Origin: an alpha proteobacterium IMCC14465
Lineage (GTDB): Bacteria; Pseudomonadota; Alphaproteobacteria; RS24
Length of the DNA: 64,000 bases
Assembly (NCBI GenBank): GCA_000293845.2
Contig: ALYF01000006.1
Coordinates: 1-64,000 of the forward strand
Direction: 5' to 3'
Within the stretch, counting starts at the first letter, position 1, and the number at the start of each line of letters is the position of its first letter. The notes beneath the pieces are model-generated. The model was not told the DNA's origin. It did not search any database and saw only the letters and a list, made by a program, of their open reading frames with translations. This document shows, piece by piece, positions 1 to 8,439 of this stretch. A program made the position numbers and the translations under genes.

Positions 1-20
1 AACCCATCTCGGGTGCGCCA
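1..20 (+). tRNA. 3' end of a tRNA cut by the window edge
   Basis: The first 20 bases read as the end of a tRNA on the plus strand: last part of a T-loop, a T-stem strand (CATCT), acceptor strand CGGGTGC, discriminator G and encoded CCA. The acceptor strand is the same as in tRNA-Arg(CCG) at 3879-3955, but the T-arm differs, so it is a different gene. The isotype cannot be read because the anticodon lies outside the window. Confidence 0.6.
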
Positions 21-71
21 GATTCAAGTTTCAAGCACCGTGTTTCACGGCTCAAGCCATTGATCTTCAAG
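7..71. repeat. left arm of a 65-bp perfect inverted repeat
   Basis: Bases 7-71 are the exact reverse complement of 1276-1340. The outer 14 bases are the tRNA 3' end (TCTCGGGTGCGCCA); the inner 51 bases are downstream flank and include a short CCGTG-AAA-CACGG hairpin. The match stops at 6/1341 and at 72/1275. The two arms bracket the broken recombinase gene 93-1250. Confidence 0.95.
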
Positions 72-92
72 AATCTCGGAACTTGGGTCTTC

Positions 93-1250
93 CTAAATCA
101 CAATTTTTTGAAGCCACTTTTGCTTCACGACAAGGTCATACCCGTCACCATATGAGTGACCTATGCCAGAAGTGCTCCACCCCCCGATGGCATCAGAAAT
201 ATCTGATGGACACTCAACCGCTCGTAATCGATCACGCAAAGCATGCCGGAATGAATAAACCACACACCCGTCAGGAACTCTGGGCTTAAGCCATTTATTT
301 AGTGCCGCACTTGCTGAGTTGGCATTGCATTTAGACGCACTGGTGTAATTCGAGAAGGCGAATTGCGCTTCAGTCTGCATAATCTGTCCAGCCGCCCAAT
401 AACTTTTACCAATAAGTGGAACGAGCCTTTCGCTTGATGCGGTCTTAAGCTTCCGCCAAGGGTGCTTTTGGATAATCAAATGGGGTATTTCAGTATCAAG
501 CACGATATCTTCTTTTATTAACCCCAGTGCTTCTGAGAGGCGAAGGCCAGTATCGCTGATTAGAGCAAGTAGATGACGGTTTGGGTCATTCGTCGCTTCA
601 CATTCCGCCTGCAATATTTTGATTGTCTTTACAGGCATGGTTGGACGAGACTTTGACCTGTCATCGGCGGGGATAAATACTTTTGCGAATGGATTTGTGA
701 TTGGCAGTCCATGTTCTTGGATCGCCAAAGAGACAATAGATCGAATTGAAGCGAAGCACCTCTTCACTGAAGAAGAGGCAAGGCCTCTTTCAATCAAATG
801 GTCCCGAAAACTTGCCGCATCAGCAGACGTTAACTCACCAATCGAAGGATCACCAACGACAGCATAAAATTGTTCGATGTTACGCCGCGCGGTCCGCTCG
901 AACGCTTCGCCCTTACCATTGCCCTTAAGACGCAGGTAGAGGTCAAGAGCCTCAGATAGCGAGATTGACGTCTCACCGCTGGTTGGTCTCTCTAGCGTCA
1001 TCGAATGTTATGAGATTATCTCTTCGAGCTTCATGCCGTTCCAGAAGCTCTCTAGCTTTTCTGACAAAACAATTGCTGAAGCGATTGCCTTGCGACGCGA
1101 CTTCGTTTTAAGCGAAACGACAATCCGCTTTTTACCCAGTCGCTTTTGAAGTTCTTTTGGAATGCGCCGCGTGTAGTAGTAATGCACACCCCGCCGCCTG
1201 GTCAGGTATGTCCCATTTTGGTCCACCATCTGGTCTACCATTGAAACCAT
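93..1250 (-). pseudogene. tyrosine recombinase/integrase interrupted by one in-frame stop
   Basis: Two open segments, 1008-1250 (80 codons) and 93-1001 (302 codons), lie in the same frame and are separated by one TAA at 1010-1008 plus two sense codons. Read through, they give one phage-type integrase of about 385 aa. The N-terminal piece has the basic, Tyr-rich start typical of alphaproteobacterial integrases (TRRRGVHYYYTRRIPKEL). The rest holds a core-binding domain and the catalytic domain, with the first Arg in SDTGLRLSEAL, the Arg box as YSFRHAL (Tyr where His is usual), and a Tyr near the end (HSYGDGY). It is either a recently inactivated integrase, a stop that is read through, or a sequencing error. 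No attachment repeats in direct orientation were found around it; it sits inside inverted repeats. Confidence 0.8.
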
Positions 1251-1275
1251 GATTTATGCTCCTCAAACAAATATG

Positions 1276-1340
1276 CTTGAAGATCAATGGCTTGAGCCGT
1301 GAAACACGGTGCTTGAAACTTGAATCTGGCGCACCCGAGA
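1276..1340. repeat. right arm of the 65-bp perfect inverted repeat
   Basis: Exact reverse complement of 7-71. Its outer 14 bases overlap the tRNA-Arg 3' remnant that starts at 1327, so this arm joins the recombinase module to the attachment site of the neighbouring integrated element. Confidence 0.95.
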
Positions 1341-1374
1341 GGATTTGAACCTCTGACCTCTGCCTTCGGAGGGC
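1327..1374 (-). repeat. attL-type 48-bp remnant of tRNA-Arg
   Basis: Bases 1327-1374 are identical to 3879-3926, the 3' part of tRNA-Arg(CCG) from CCA through the T-arm to the 3' side of the anticodon stem and loop. The match ends where the copy reads GGATTC instead of the rest of the tRNA. Such a 3'-end duplicate is the usual trace of tyrosine-recombinase integration into a tRNA gene; the strand exchange probably lies near the anticodon loop. Confidence 0.9.
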
Positions 1375-1493
1375 GGATTCACTGGTTTTTTCTTCAAAAG
1401 CACTGTTCTCACCACTGATTAAATCCCTGTGACGCTATGCTGTTGATGACTTCTGTGTCAATGCTGTGTCATCATATTTATTCTTTGCACCAC

Positions 1494-2024
1494 TCACCAC
1501 AGTTCTGGTTTGGATAATGCCGCAACACATTCAAAATTAATCGGCATATCTATAGTTGCATTTCTATCCAGCATCATACCTGTCCAACCGAATGGGTATT
1601 CCAATGGGTATGGTGGAACGAACAAGCGTCCAATCTCTTCATTGAATCCGAACTGCCCATAGTAATCAGGGTCACCATAAACCAATAGGACACCAACTCC
1701 CGCTTTGGTGAGTGTATCTATTCCATAATTGATGAGTTTTCTTCCAACACCTTGTTTTTGATGTTCTGTAGATACAGCAAGTGGCGCAAGAATGTATCCA
1801 GAGATACTCGCATCAGATTTCAAGAATATGGGACTGTAAGACACATATCCAATTATTTGATTATCAACCTCTGCAACTAATGACAAAATCTTGGGAGATG
1901 AGGTTTCAGTGGAGAGGTCAAATGCAAATTGACTAATTTCTTCATTTTCCTCATCGGAGAACGAAGTTTCAAGAACCTTCTGCACAGATATCAAATCTGC
2001 GTTTTGAAATAATCTGATGTCCAT
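1494..2024 (-). CDS. GNAT family N-acetyltransferase (YhbS-like)
   Basis: A 176-aa protein with the GNAT fold signature: the acetyl-CoA binding motif A reads LAPLAVSTEHQKQGVGRKLI (about residues 80-100; Q-x-x-G-x-G). It is followed by a YGDPDYYGQFGF segment common in YhbS-type acetyltransferases. The family transfers acetyl from acetyl-CoA to small amines or proteins; the substrate here is unknown. It is the main cargo gene of the tRNA-Arg element and lies last before the attL repeat. Length is normal for the family. Cargo acetyltransferases often modify an antibiotic or a host protein, but nothing in the sequence decides this. Confidence 0.85.
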   Translation of the reverse strand: MDIRLFQNADLISVQKVLETSFSDEENEEISQFAFDLSTETSSPKILSLVAEVDNQIIGYVSYSPIFLKSDASISGYILAPLAVSTEHQKQGVGRKLINYGIDTLTKAGVGVLLVYGDPDYYGQFGFNEEIGRLFVPPYPLEYPFGWTGMMLDRNATIDMPINFECVAALSKPELW

Positions 2025-2080
2025 AATATCCCCGAAAGTTCAGTCTTAATGATAACAAAAGATGGACTTTTTGTATTTTT

Positions 2081-2422
2081 CTATTTTCGTAAAAGGATAC
2101 CTATTTGTTTATTAGTTCTTTCATTAAGCAACTGACCACTCACAATAATCGCAGTCATTGCACCTAGTTGTTTTCTCAATGCAATATTGGCATCACACAT
2201 TTCAATAAGACCTTCTTGAAGTCTTTTTATTTGTTCTTCAGTGGTCTCATTACTTCTAGGTCTTAAAGTTTGTTTTGCGTTGGATAAGTTCTGTTCAACC
2301 TTCTTTCCTTCATTCCTGGCGCGCATAGCATAAGCAGTAGCGACACCTTTACGAAGGAGTCTGGATTCTTTGAGTTCAATTGGTTCATCTAAATCTTGTT
2401 TAAGTTCTTTATAGGTTTTCAT
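2081..2422 (-). CDS. small basic helical protein of unknown function in the element
   Basis: Start chosen at the ATG 2422-2420 because AGGAAG lies a few bases upstream; the frame is open further up but without a better signal. The 113-aa product starts MKTYKELKQDLDEP, is rich in Lys, Arg and Glu, and is predicted helical with a possible coiled coil in the middle (residues 60-90). The opening resembles N-termini seen in some marine phage proteins (MKTYKE... followed by a basic helix), which would fit phage origin, but this is a weak likeness. No catalytic motif or membrane segment is seen. It lies between the GNAT gene and the hairpin-rich spacer, on the same strand as the integrase. Confidence 0.6.
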   Translation of the reverse strand: MKTYKELKQDLDEPIELKESRLLRKGVATAYAMRARNEGKKVEQNLSNAKQTLRPRSNETTEEQIKRLQEGLIEMCDANIALRKQLGAMTAIIVSGQLLNERTNKQIGILLRK

Positions 2423-2801
2423 TTTTTCTTCCTGCGGTTTGTCTAGACACACTAACCCTTCCGAGGGGTTAGCATGTCTGACAAATACCTGCGTATATGT
2501 CTGAGACACATCCAATCAGAGAAACCTAACTCAATAGGTAGGGTGGGTAATCCGATATCCCTTTAGACTCCACTAGACTACGGTGACGATACAGAACCGA
2601 TTGGATGATTGTCTGTATCGTCAGAGGGTGATGTTTCCCTCGTCCTGTTGGTAATGTTTCAACACCCCATCCAACTTTGGTGTTTCATAATAAGAAGGTG
2701 CTACCTAACCAAGTTCCGAACCAGATAGGTTCTCAATGGGTCTGTATGCTCAATGTAAGGAATTCTCTTACTCTATTATATATACGAGTAAGACTCTCAA
2801 C
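2423..2801. other. 379-bp spacer with four stem-loops
   Basis: No convincing gene beyond the upstream extension of the 2081-2422 frame. It holds several separate inverted repeats: TGACGATACAGA 2584-2595 with 2612-2623 (12 bp perfect), AACACC 2661-2666 with 2679-2684, GAACC 2718-2722 with 2728-2732, and CTTACTC 2767-2773 with 2786-2792. The last lies just past the integrase stop codon and may end its transcript, though no clear T-run follows. The others could form a structured RNA, or mark protein-binding sites of the element. Confidence 0.6.
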
Positions 2802-3788
2802 TTATTGAAAAATAATATATTTTTCGGATATTTTTTGCGGCATGAGATGGGTATATCTAAACAATTGTCTGATGTCCTTATGCCCTGAAATCAAAGCAAC
2901 CTCAGGCACTGTCAGACCATGTTCGAAGAATCGTGATATCGCCTCATGGCGTAGGTCATGAAACCTTAAATCTTGGATGTCTGCGTTCTTTTTCACCCTT
3001 CTCCACGCAAGTTGCAGGCAATTTGCCGTAATGGGGAAAACGAACTCTGTTTTTTTCTCTAGATTTTTTAGAACCTCGAAAGCATTTCGGGTCAATGGAA
3101 CAGTGCGGTCATCACCATTCTTCGTATTGGTGAGTTTGGCAGTCTTTTTAGTTTCATCAATATCCGACCAACGCATTTTGAGTATCTCTGACCTACGCAT
3201 TCCCGTCTCAACTGCGAAAATAATGATTGGTGCAATGAGGGAGTTCTTTTGTTCGAGTGCGATAGTTAATAGTCTCTCAAATTCATCATTTTCGAGTCTG
3301 CGGGTGCGTGGCGTATATGTGGAGGGTAATTCTATGAACTTGATTGGATTATCTGTCAGACCAACTCCGAGGATGCGAATTCCATAGTCCAAAACCCGTT
3401 TCATAAGGGTCAATTCACCCCTGACGGTGCATTGTTTTACAATTTCCAATCTGTCATTGCGGTATTGTTCATAATGACGAGGGGTGAGGTGTGCAACCTT
3501 GACCTGACCAATCCATGAATTTGCAAAACGATTCAATCGATAAGTCTCGGTTTGATAACCTTTGTGAGTTGGGGTGACCTTATCCCGATATTTCTCAATT
3601 AAATCTTTGAATTTGAGGTTTGGGGAAGATTTGGAAGTGTGCAGTGGCGCAGAACGAATGGCGGTTTCGGTCTCTCTGCACCAATCCAGTGCATCCGATT
3701 TTTTCTCAAAAGTTTTTGTGAAACTTCTCCATCCAGCAATCCTGACTTGAGCATTCCACTTTGTCCCTCTTCGTCTCACACAACCCAT
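2802..3788 (-). CDS. intact tyrosine recombinase (integrase) of the tRNA-Arg element
   Basis: A 328-aa site-specific recombinase. Start set at ATG 3788, with AAAGG upstream, in preference to the GTG at 3803. Residues 1-55 form an arm-binding region (MGCVRRRGTKWNAQVR), then a core-binding domain to about 150, then the catalytic domain. Catalytic residues are visible: Arg in VETGMRRSEILKMRW, the HDLRH box (His-x-x-Arg), His in ISGHKDI, and the nucleophile Tyr in LFRYTHL close to the C-terminus. It should integrate and excise the element at the 48-bp tRNA-Arg repeats. It lies 90 bp from the tRNA gene and reads away from it. It has little similarity by eye to the broken integrase at 93-1250, so the two arrived separately. 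Confidence 0.92.
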   Translation of the reverse strand: MGCVRRRGTKWNAQVRIAGWRSFTKTFEKKSDALDWCRETETAIRSAPLHTSKSSPNLKFKDLIEKYRDKVTPTHKGYQTETYRLNRFANSWIGQVKVAHLTPRHYEQYRNDRLEIVKQCTVRGELTLMKRVLDYGIRILGVGLTDNPIKFIELPSTYTPRTRRLENDEFERLLTIALEQKNSLIAPIIIFAVETGMRRSEILKMRWSDIDETKKTAKLTNTKNGDDRTVPLTRNAFEVLKNLEKKTEFVFPITANCLQLAWRRVKKNADIQDLRFHDLRHEAISRFFEHGLTVPEVALISGHKDIRQLFRYTHLMPQKISEKYIIFQ

Positions 3789-3878
3789 GACTTGACCTTT
3801 CACTGTGTCAAATCAGTGTCAAAACTGCGTCATCTCTGAAGAATACTGGAAAATTCACTGCGTAACCCGCAGAAACCT

Positions 3879-3955
<77 letters not shown>

Positions 3956-3966
3956 TAACAAGCAAA

Positions 3967-3994
3967 CTTATACACCAATGAGGGGCTAAGACAA
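3967..3994 (-). promoter_or_regulatory. likely promoter of tRNA-Arg
   Basis: On the minus strand TTGTCT (-35, 3994-3989) and TATAAG (-10, 3972-3967) are 16 bp apart. The -10 ends 11 bases before the tRNA 5' end, which fits a short leader. Assigned by match to the sigma-70 consensus only. Confidence 0.5.
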
Positions 3995-4178
3995 TGTTGA
4001 TAACACCACTGATATAACCACTAATAATAATGCCTCCAGTAATGCAGGTAGCAATGCCCATAATTAAGCCAATCATAATGTTTCCACATGCCCGATAAAT
4101 TTTTTCAATCGTGGCGAAATCATTATTGTGTCAACAGGGTAAAATATGCATGATGCGCCTAATTACATGGGGGATTTT

Positions 4179-5366
4179 ATGTCTAAAGAAGCAGTTATTG
4201 TATCAAGTGCCCGTACCGGACTGGCGAAATCAGGCCGCGGCGGCTTTAACATGACGCATGGCGCCACTATGGGCGGTCATGTCATTAAAAGTGTGATTGA
4301 ACGCGCTGGTGTGGATCCGGGTGAGATTGAAGATGTGGTTATGGGTTGCGGTTGGCCGGAAGGAGCAACTGGCAATAATATCGCTCGATTATCTGCGATG
4401 AGTGCCGGATGTCCTGATACTGTAAGCGGTGTAACAGTTAATCGTTTTTGTTCCTCAGGTTTACAAACCATTGCGATGGCCGCTGGTCAGGTTTTGACTG
4501 AAGATGTTCCGATGGCAATTGGCGCGGGCGTCGAGTCGATTTCCCTGGTTACCATGCAGGGTCCTAATATGAATAATTTCACCGAGGACAGCCTGATGGA
4601 AACGCATCCAGACCTATGGATGCCCATGATTGAAACGGCTGACATTGTTGCCGAGCGTTATAATGTGTCCCGTGAATCACAAGACGAATATGCGTTGCAA
4701 AGCCAGCAACGGATGGCAGCTGCTCAGGAAGCCGGTCTCTTCAAAGATGAGATTGTGCCCATGGCAACCAAAATGAAAGTCGTTAATAAAGAGACAGGCG
4801 AAGAGAGCATTGTCGATGCGGTGGTTGATCGTGATGATTGTAACCGTCCGGGAACAACGCTTGAGGGTCTGGCCTCTCTGAAGCCGGTGCGCGGTGACGA
4901 TAAGTTTATTACCGCCGGTAATGCCTCACAATTATCCGATGGCGCGGCGGCTGTGCTGGTTATGGAAGCCAAAGAAGCCGAGAAACGTAATCTTGAGCCA
5001 CTTGGTGCTTTCCGCGGTTTTGCCGTTGCCGGTTGTGCGGCGGATGAAATGGGTATTGGTCCGGTTTTTGCTGTACCGCGTCTGTTGGAACGTAAAGGCC
5101 TCACGGTTGACGATATCGACCTTTGGGAGCTGAACGAAGCTTTCGCAAGTCAGGCGCTCTATAGTAGAGATAGACTTGGCATTGATAATGAAAAATTCAA
5201 CGTTAATGGCGGTTCCATTGCCATTGGCCACCCGTTTGGTATGACCGGTGCGCGTCTTGTGGGCCATGCGCTCATGGAAGGCAAACGCCGTAAAGCCAAA
5301 AATGTTGTTGTCACAATGTGTATTGGCGGCGGCATGGGTGCAGCTGGGTTATTCGAAGTTTATTAA
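4179..5366 (+). CDS. acetyl-CoA C-acyltransferase (thiolase)
   Basis: Thiolase of 395 aa that cleaves 3-ketoacyl-CoA with CoA, or condenses two acyl-CoA. Start placed at ATG 4179 ([14 protein letters not shown]), which follows a GGGGGA ribosome site; the frame also opens at 4146. Visible signatures are the nucleophilic Cys in [16 protein letters not shown] (about residue 90), the His in [16 protein letters not shown] and the second active Cys in [15 protein letters not shown] near the end. Length is normal for the degradative FadA/PaaJ and biosynthetic groups, which cannot be separated here. The gene stands alone; 3-hydroxyacyl-CoA dehydrogenase, ETF and CoA racemase genes elsewhere in the window would fit beta-oxidation. 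A short GTGTGG/CCACAC stem lies 20 bases past the stop. Confidence 0.92.
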   Translation: MSKEAVIVSSARTGLAKSGRGGFNMTHGATMGGHVIKSVIERAGVDPGEIEDVVMGCGWPEGATGNNIARLSAMSAGCPDTVSGVTVNRFCSSGLQTIAMAAGQVLTEDVPMAIGAGVESISLVTMQGPNMNNFTEDSLMETHPDLWMPMIETADIVAERYNVSRESQDEYALQSQQRMAAAQEAGLFKDEIVPMATKMKVVNKETGEESIVDAVVDRDDCNRPGTTLEGLASLKPVRGDDKFITAGNASQLSDGAAAVLVMEAKEAEKRNLEPLGAFRGFAVAGCAADEMGIGPVFAVPRLLERKGLTVDDIDLWELNEAFASQALYSRDRLGIDNEKFNVNGGSIAIGHPFGMTGARLVGHALMEGKRRKAKNVVVTMCIGGGMGAAGLFEVY

Positions 5367-5502
5367 TAATAGCAAGCGGCTAGCGTGTGGTGCAAAATTG
5401 CCACACATTGTGTGTGAGTTAAATTTTTGACTATGCAAAATTAGATTTTAGTGAAAAACTTACGTAACGAATATTGTATTTGTATTAATAGGGGAGGGCT
5501 CC

Positions 5503-8082
5503 ATGAGCTTGAAAATGTACGCTAAGGGCAGTGTTTTAGCACTGGCAGGAATATTTGCCTTTACGGGTTTTGCATCCGCACAGGTGGATGAGATAACAGT
5601 CACAGCCAAAAAAAGGGAAACAGCTCTGGTAGATACGCCCATTTCTGTGGGGGTGATAAATTCTAAAGATTTAGAAATTATTGAAGCTAGTGATATTTCA
5701 GAAATTCAATTTTCTGTTCCATCAGTTAAATTTACTCAAAACCAATCTGCTCAAAATCAAACTGTATTTATCAGAGGTTTTGGTAACGGTACCAACAATC
5801 CTGGTATTGAGCCGGCTGTAAGTATTATTGTTGACGGCGTTTCTAGAACTAGAAATCAGTCAGCACTGAATGACTTAATCAGTGTCGAGCAAATAGAAGT
5901 TATCAGGGGCCCTCAGTCCACGCTTTTCGGAAGATCCTCATCAGCAGGTGTGATTAATATCAAAACAAAACTTCCAGAAGATGAATTCGGCGGTAAAATT
6001 AGTGCAACCGGTGGGTCAGATAATCTTATGAAAATCGCCGGAACGATTACCGGTCCTCTTTCTGACAACACACAATTTAGGCTTTCCGCATCAAAACAAG
6101 AGCGTGACGGCTACATTACTAATTCTGTAACAGGTAGCGATGTTAATAATAGAGATAGATATGCTGTGCGCGGTCAAATCTTTTCTCAACTATCTGATGA
6201 ATTAACAATGCGCATTATTGCAGATTACGACTCTTTAGATGAGAAGTGTTGTGGCATTGCACAATTAAATTCTGGTCTCATAGACGGTGCCTTGGTGCAA
6301 GCAGGAATATTAGCTTCCAGACCAGCTGTAGGATCTCATTCAGGCGTTTTTGGCGCAAACTTTGACCCCGTATCAAAGGCTGAAGGCAAAGGCTTATCCG
6401 CTCAGTTTGATTTAGATCTTGGATCTTCAACATTCACCTCCATTACTGCCTATCGTGAAAATAGTTTTCAAAGCAGTGCAGATGTGGATTTCCTAGCAGC
6501 AGATATCCTCGTTGAGAATACTGATACAGATTTCCAAAGCTTTACTCAGGAAATCCAACTTCAATCAGATGACAGCGGTGACTTCAGATGGTTGGTCGGC
6601 GCCTATTATTTAGACGAGGATATTGTTGCTGATAGATCCGTTTTATTCACGAATACTGCGGGTATCAGAAACGTTGTTAATACTCTTCTAGGTATTCAAG
6701 GCTCAAGTCTGAATGCTGTCGCCACTCAAGTTGCTCAGGGTACAATTGCTGGAGTTGCAGCTTTACCGAGTGCCATTCAGGTAGCTGCAGGATTTCCTAA
6801 CCCTGGGAACCCTCAAGTTGGTGCTTTCCTAGATGCAAATGGTAATCCTCTCGGGGCTGCCGCATTTACTGATCCAGCAACAGCTCTTATTGCAGCTGGC
6901 GCTGTAGAGCAGACGGTGGCAACTTTCCTCGGTACTAGCATTAATAATTCATGGTATGTTGCCGGCCAGGGCATTCAAGACACTGATTTTGATGTTAATA
7001 CTGAGACGCTTCAGCTTTATGCTCAAGTTGATTGGGATATTTCAGAAAATCTAACTATCGATTTCTCTGCTGCATATATTGATGACAAGAAAACTGTCGT
7101 CAGTGATGTAGATATCATTGATAATTTCTCTGAAATTCCTGTTGTTACAAATCCTGCAACCGCTGGATTGACAGCTATCCAGTTTTTCCCACAGTTTGTG
7201 AATTACCCAAATGCGGCCGAAACCGGTGTATTTGAGTCCAGCGAGGTTACCACCTCAACCAAATTAATCTGGGCTTTGGATGATGACACAAATATCTATG
7301 CGAGTTATTCAACTGGATTTAAACCTATATCTGTAAGTATTTCTACTGACCCAGCGGTTTATGCAGGGTTACCATTAGATCCTTCCAGATATCGCGCAGA
7401 ACCGGAAGAAGTAACTCTCTACGAAGTTGGAATGAAGAAACAATTAGATAATGGTTATGTTAACTTTACAGTTTTCAACCAAACAATTGAAAATTTCCAA
7501 AGTAACAATTTTGCCGGTACTGGCTTTAACCTTGCTAATGCTGAGGAACAGCAAAACGTTGGTTTTGAAATTGACTCGCTCATCTTCTTTAGTGAAAATT
7601 TCTTCACCACTTTGGGCTTGCAGTATGTTGACGCTGAATTTGTGAAGCATACTTTTGGTACTTGTGACAGAACACGCTCCGGTGACCCAACTGATGATTG
7701 CGCCCCAGGTAAAATCTACAGAGATATCAGCGGAACAACTCCGGCGAGTATTCCAGATCTAACATTTTCTCTAACCGGTAATTATAGATTTGATGTGTCA
7801 GAAACAACTGACGGGCTTTTCAGAATTGAATATTTCCATGAAGCTAAGCATCAGGCCACAGATACTGTTTCTGAGGCTATTGCGCCAAGAGAAATTGATA
7901 TGTTCAACGCAGCTTTAAACTTCAAGAATAGAGATAATGGACTTTCTGTTACTCTATGGGGAAGAAATATAAATGATGAAGAGTTCATCCAAACTGCTTT
8001 TAATGTTCCAGGCTCTGACTCACAAGCTGCCTATCCAGCTCCGGGAGCTATCTACGGTATTACGGTCGCTAAAGAATTCTAA
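5503..8082 (+). CDS. TonB-dependent outer membrane receptor
   Basis: An 859-aa receptor preceded by a strong GGGGAGG ribosome site. Signal peptide 1-26 ends FASA-Q; then a TonB-box-like EITVTAKKRE, a plug domain (about 45-160, with VDGVSRTRNQ and VEVIRGPQSTLFGRSSSAGVINI-type motif) and a 22-strand barrel ending in Phe. The family takes up siderophores, vitamin B12, glycans or other large ligands with TonB energy; the ligand is not readable. An Ala/Val-rich segment around residues 390-480 is a long, low-charge external loop or insertion. Codon use differs from neighbours: AT-rich, with many AGA arginine codons, which suggests transfer or a distinct expression class. A strong terminator follows. 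Confidence 0.92.
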   Translation: MSLKMYAKGSVLALAGIFAFTGFASAQVDEITVTAKKRETALVDTPISVGVINSKDLEIIEASDISEIQFSVPSVKFTQNQSAQNQTVFIRGFGNGTNNPGIEPAVSIIVDGVSRTRNQSALNDLISVEQIEVIRGPQSTLFGRSSSAGVINIKTKLPEDEFGGKISATGGSDNLMKIAGTITGPLSDNTQFRLSASKQERDGYITNSVTGSDVNNRDRYAVRGQIFSQLSDELTMRIIADYDSLDEKCCGIAQLNSGLIDGALVQAGILASRPAVGSHSGVFGANFDPVSKAEGKGLSAQFDLDLGSSTFTSITAYRENSFQSSADVDFLAADILVENTDTDFQSFTQEIQLQSDDSGDFRWLVGAYYLDEDIVADRSVLFTNTAGIRNVVNTLLGIQGSSLNAVATQVAQGTIAGVAALPSAIQVAAGFPNPGNPQVGAFLDANGNPLGAAAFTDPATALIAAGAVEQTVATFLGTSINNSWYVAGQGIQDTDFDVNTETLQLYAQVDWDISENLTIDFSAAYIDDKKTVVSDVDIIDNFSEIPVVTNPATAGLTAIQFFPQFVNYPNAAETGVFESSEVTTSTKLIWALDDDTNIYASYSTGFKPISVSISTDPAVYAGLPLDPSRYRAEPEEVTLYEVGMKKQLDNGYVNFTVFNQTIENFQSNNFAGTGFNLANAEEQQNVGFEIDSLIFFSENFFTTLGLQYVDAEFVKHTFGTCDRTRSGDPTDDCAPGKIYRDISGTTPASIPDLTFSLTGNYRFDVSETTDGLFRIEYFHEAKHQATDTVSEAIAPREIDMFNAALNFKNRDNGLSVTLWGRNINDEEFIQTAFNVPGSDSQAAYPAPGAIYGITVAKEF

Positions 8083-8110
8083 TTTAGCTACTTACTAATC
8101 ATGATTTTGA

Positions 8111-8138
8111 AGGGCGGCTTTCGGGTCGCCCTTTTTTT
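8111..8138 (+). terminator. rho-independent terminator after the TonB receptor gene
   Basis: AGGGCGGC pairs with GTCGCCCT (8111-8132, about 9 bp with G-T pairs, loop of 4) followed by seven T. It lies 28 bases past the receptor stop codon. Confidence 0.93.
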
Positions 8139-8439
8139 GCTTAAATTTGAAAATTCCTGATTGGGCAAATAAAGCTTATGCGCCAGTTTGTGTTTCACTC
8201 AAGATGAAGGCATGAACCGTGTGAAGCTATAAAGGTGTTCACTGTGTCTTTGGGGAGTTCTTAACGTTTGATGCCAGCGTAAATGCCGGAGAAGATACGT
8301 CTGATTATGAGAATTTTTGATTGGTCCGATAGCCTATGAACATCTTAATCGCACAATCAGCACCATTTAAATTTACTTCACATATTAAAAAAAGTATATC
8401 CTAGGGAGCTTAAATTCATAACTAGTTCGAGTAATCCAA
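8139..8439. other. intergenic region upstream of malate synthase
   Basis: About 300 bp between the terminator and the malate synthase start. No open frame with a ribosome site, no RNA fold and no clear operator seen. It presumably holds the promoter of the next gene. AGGGAGCTT at 8403-8411 lies too far from the ATG at 8440 to be an obvious ribosome site. Confidence 0.5.
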
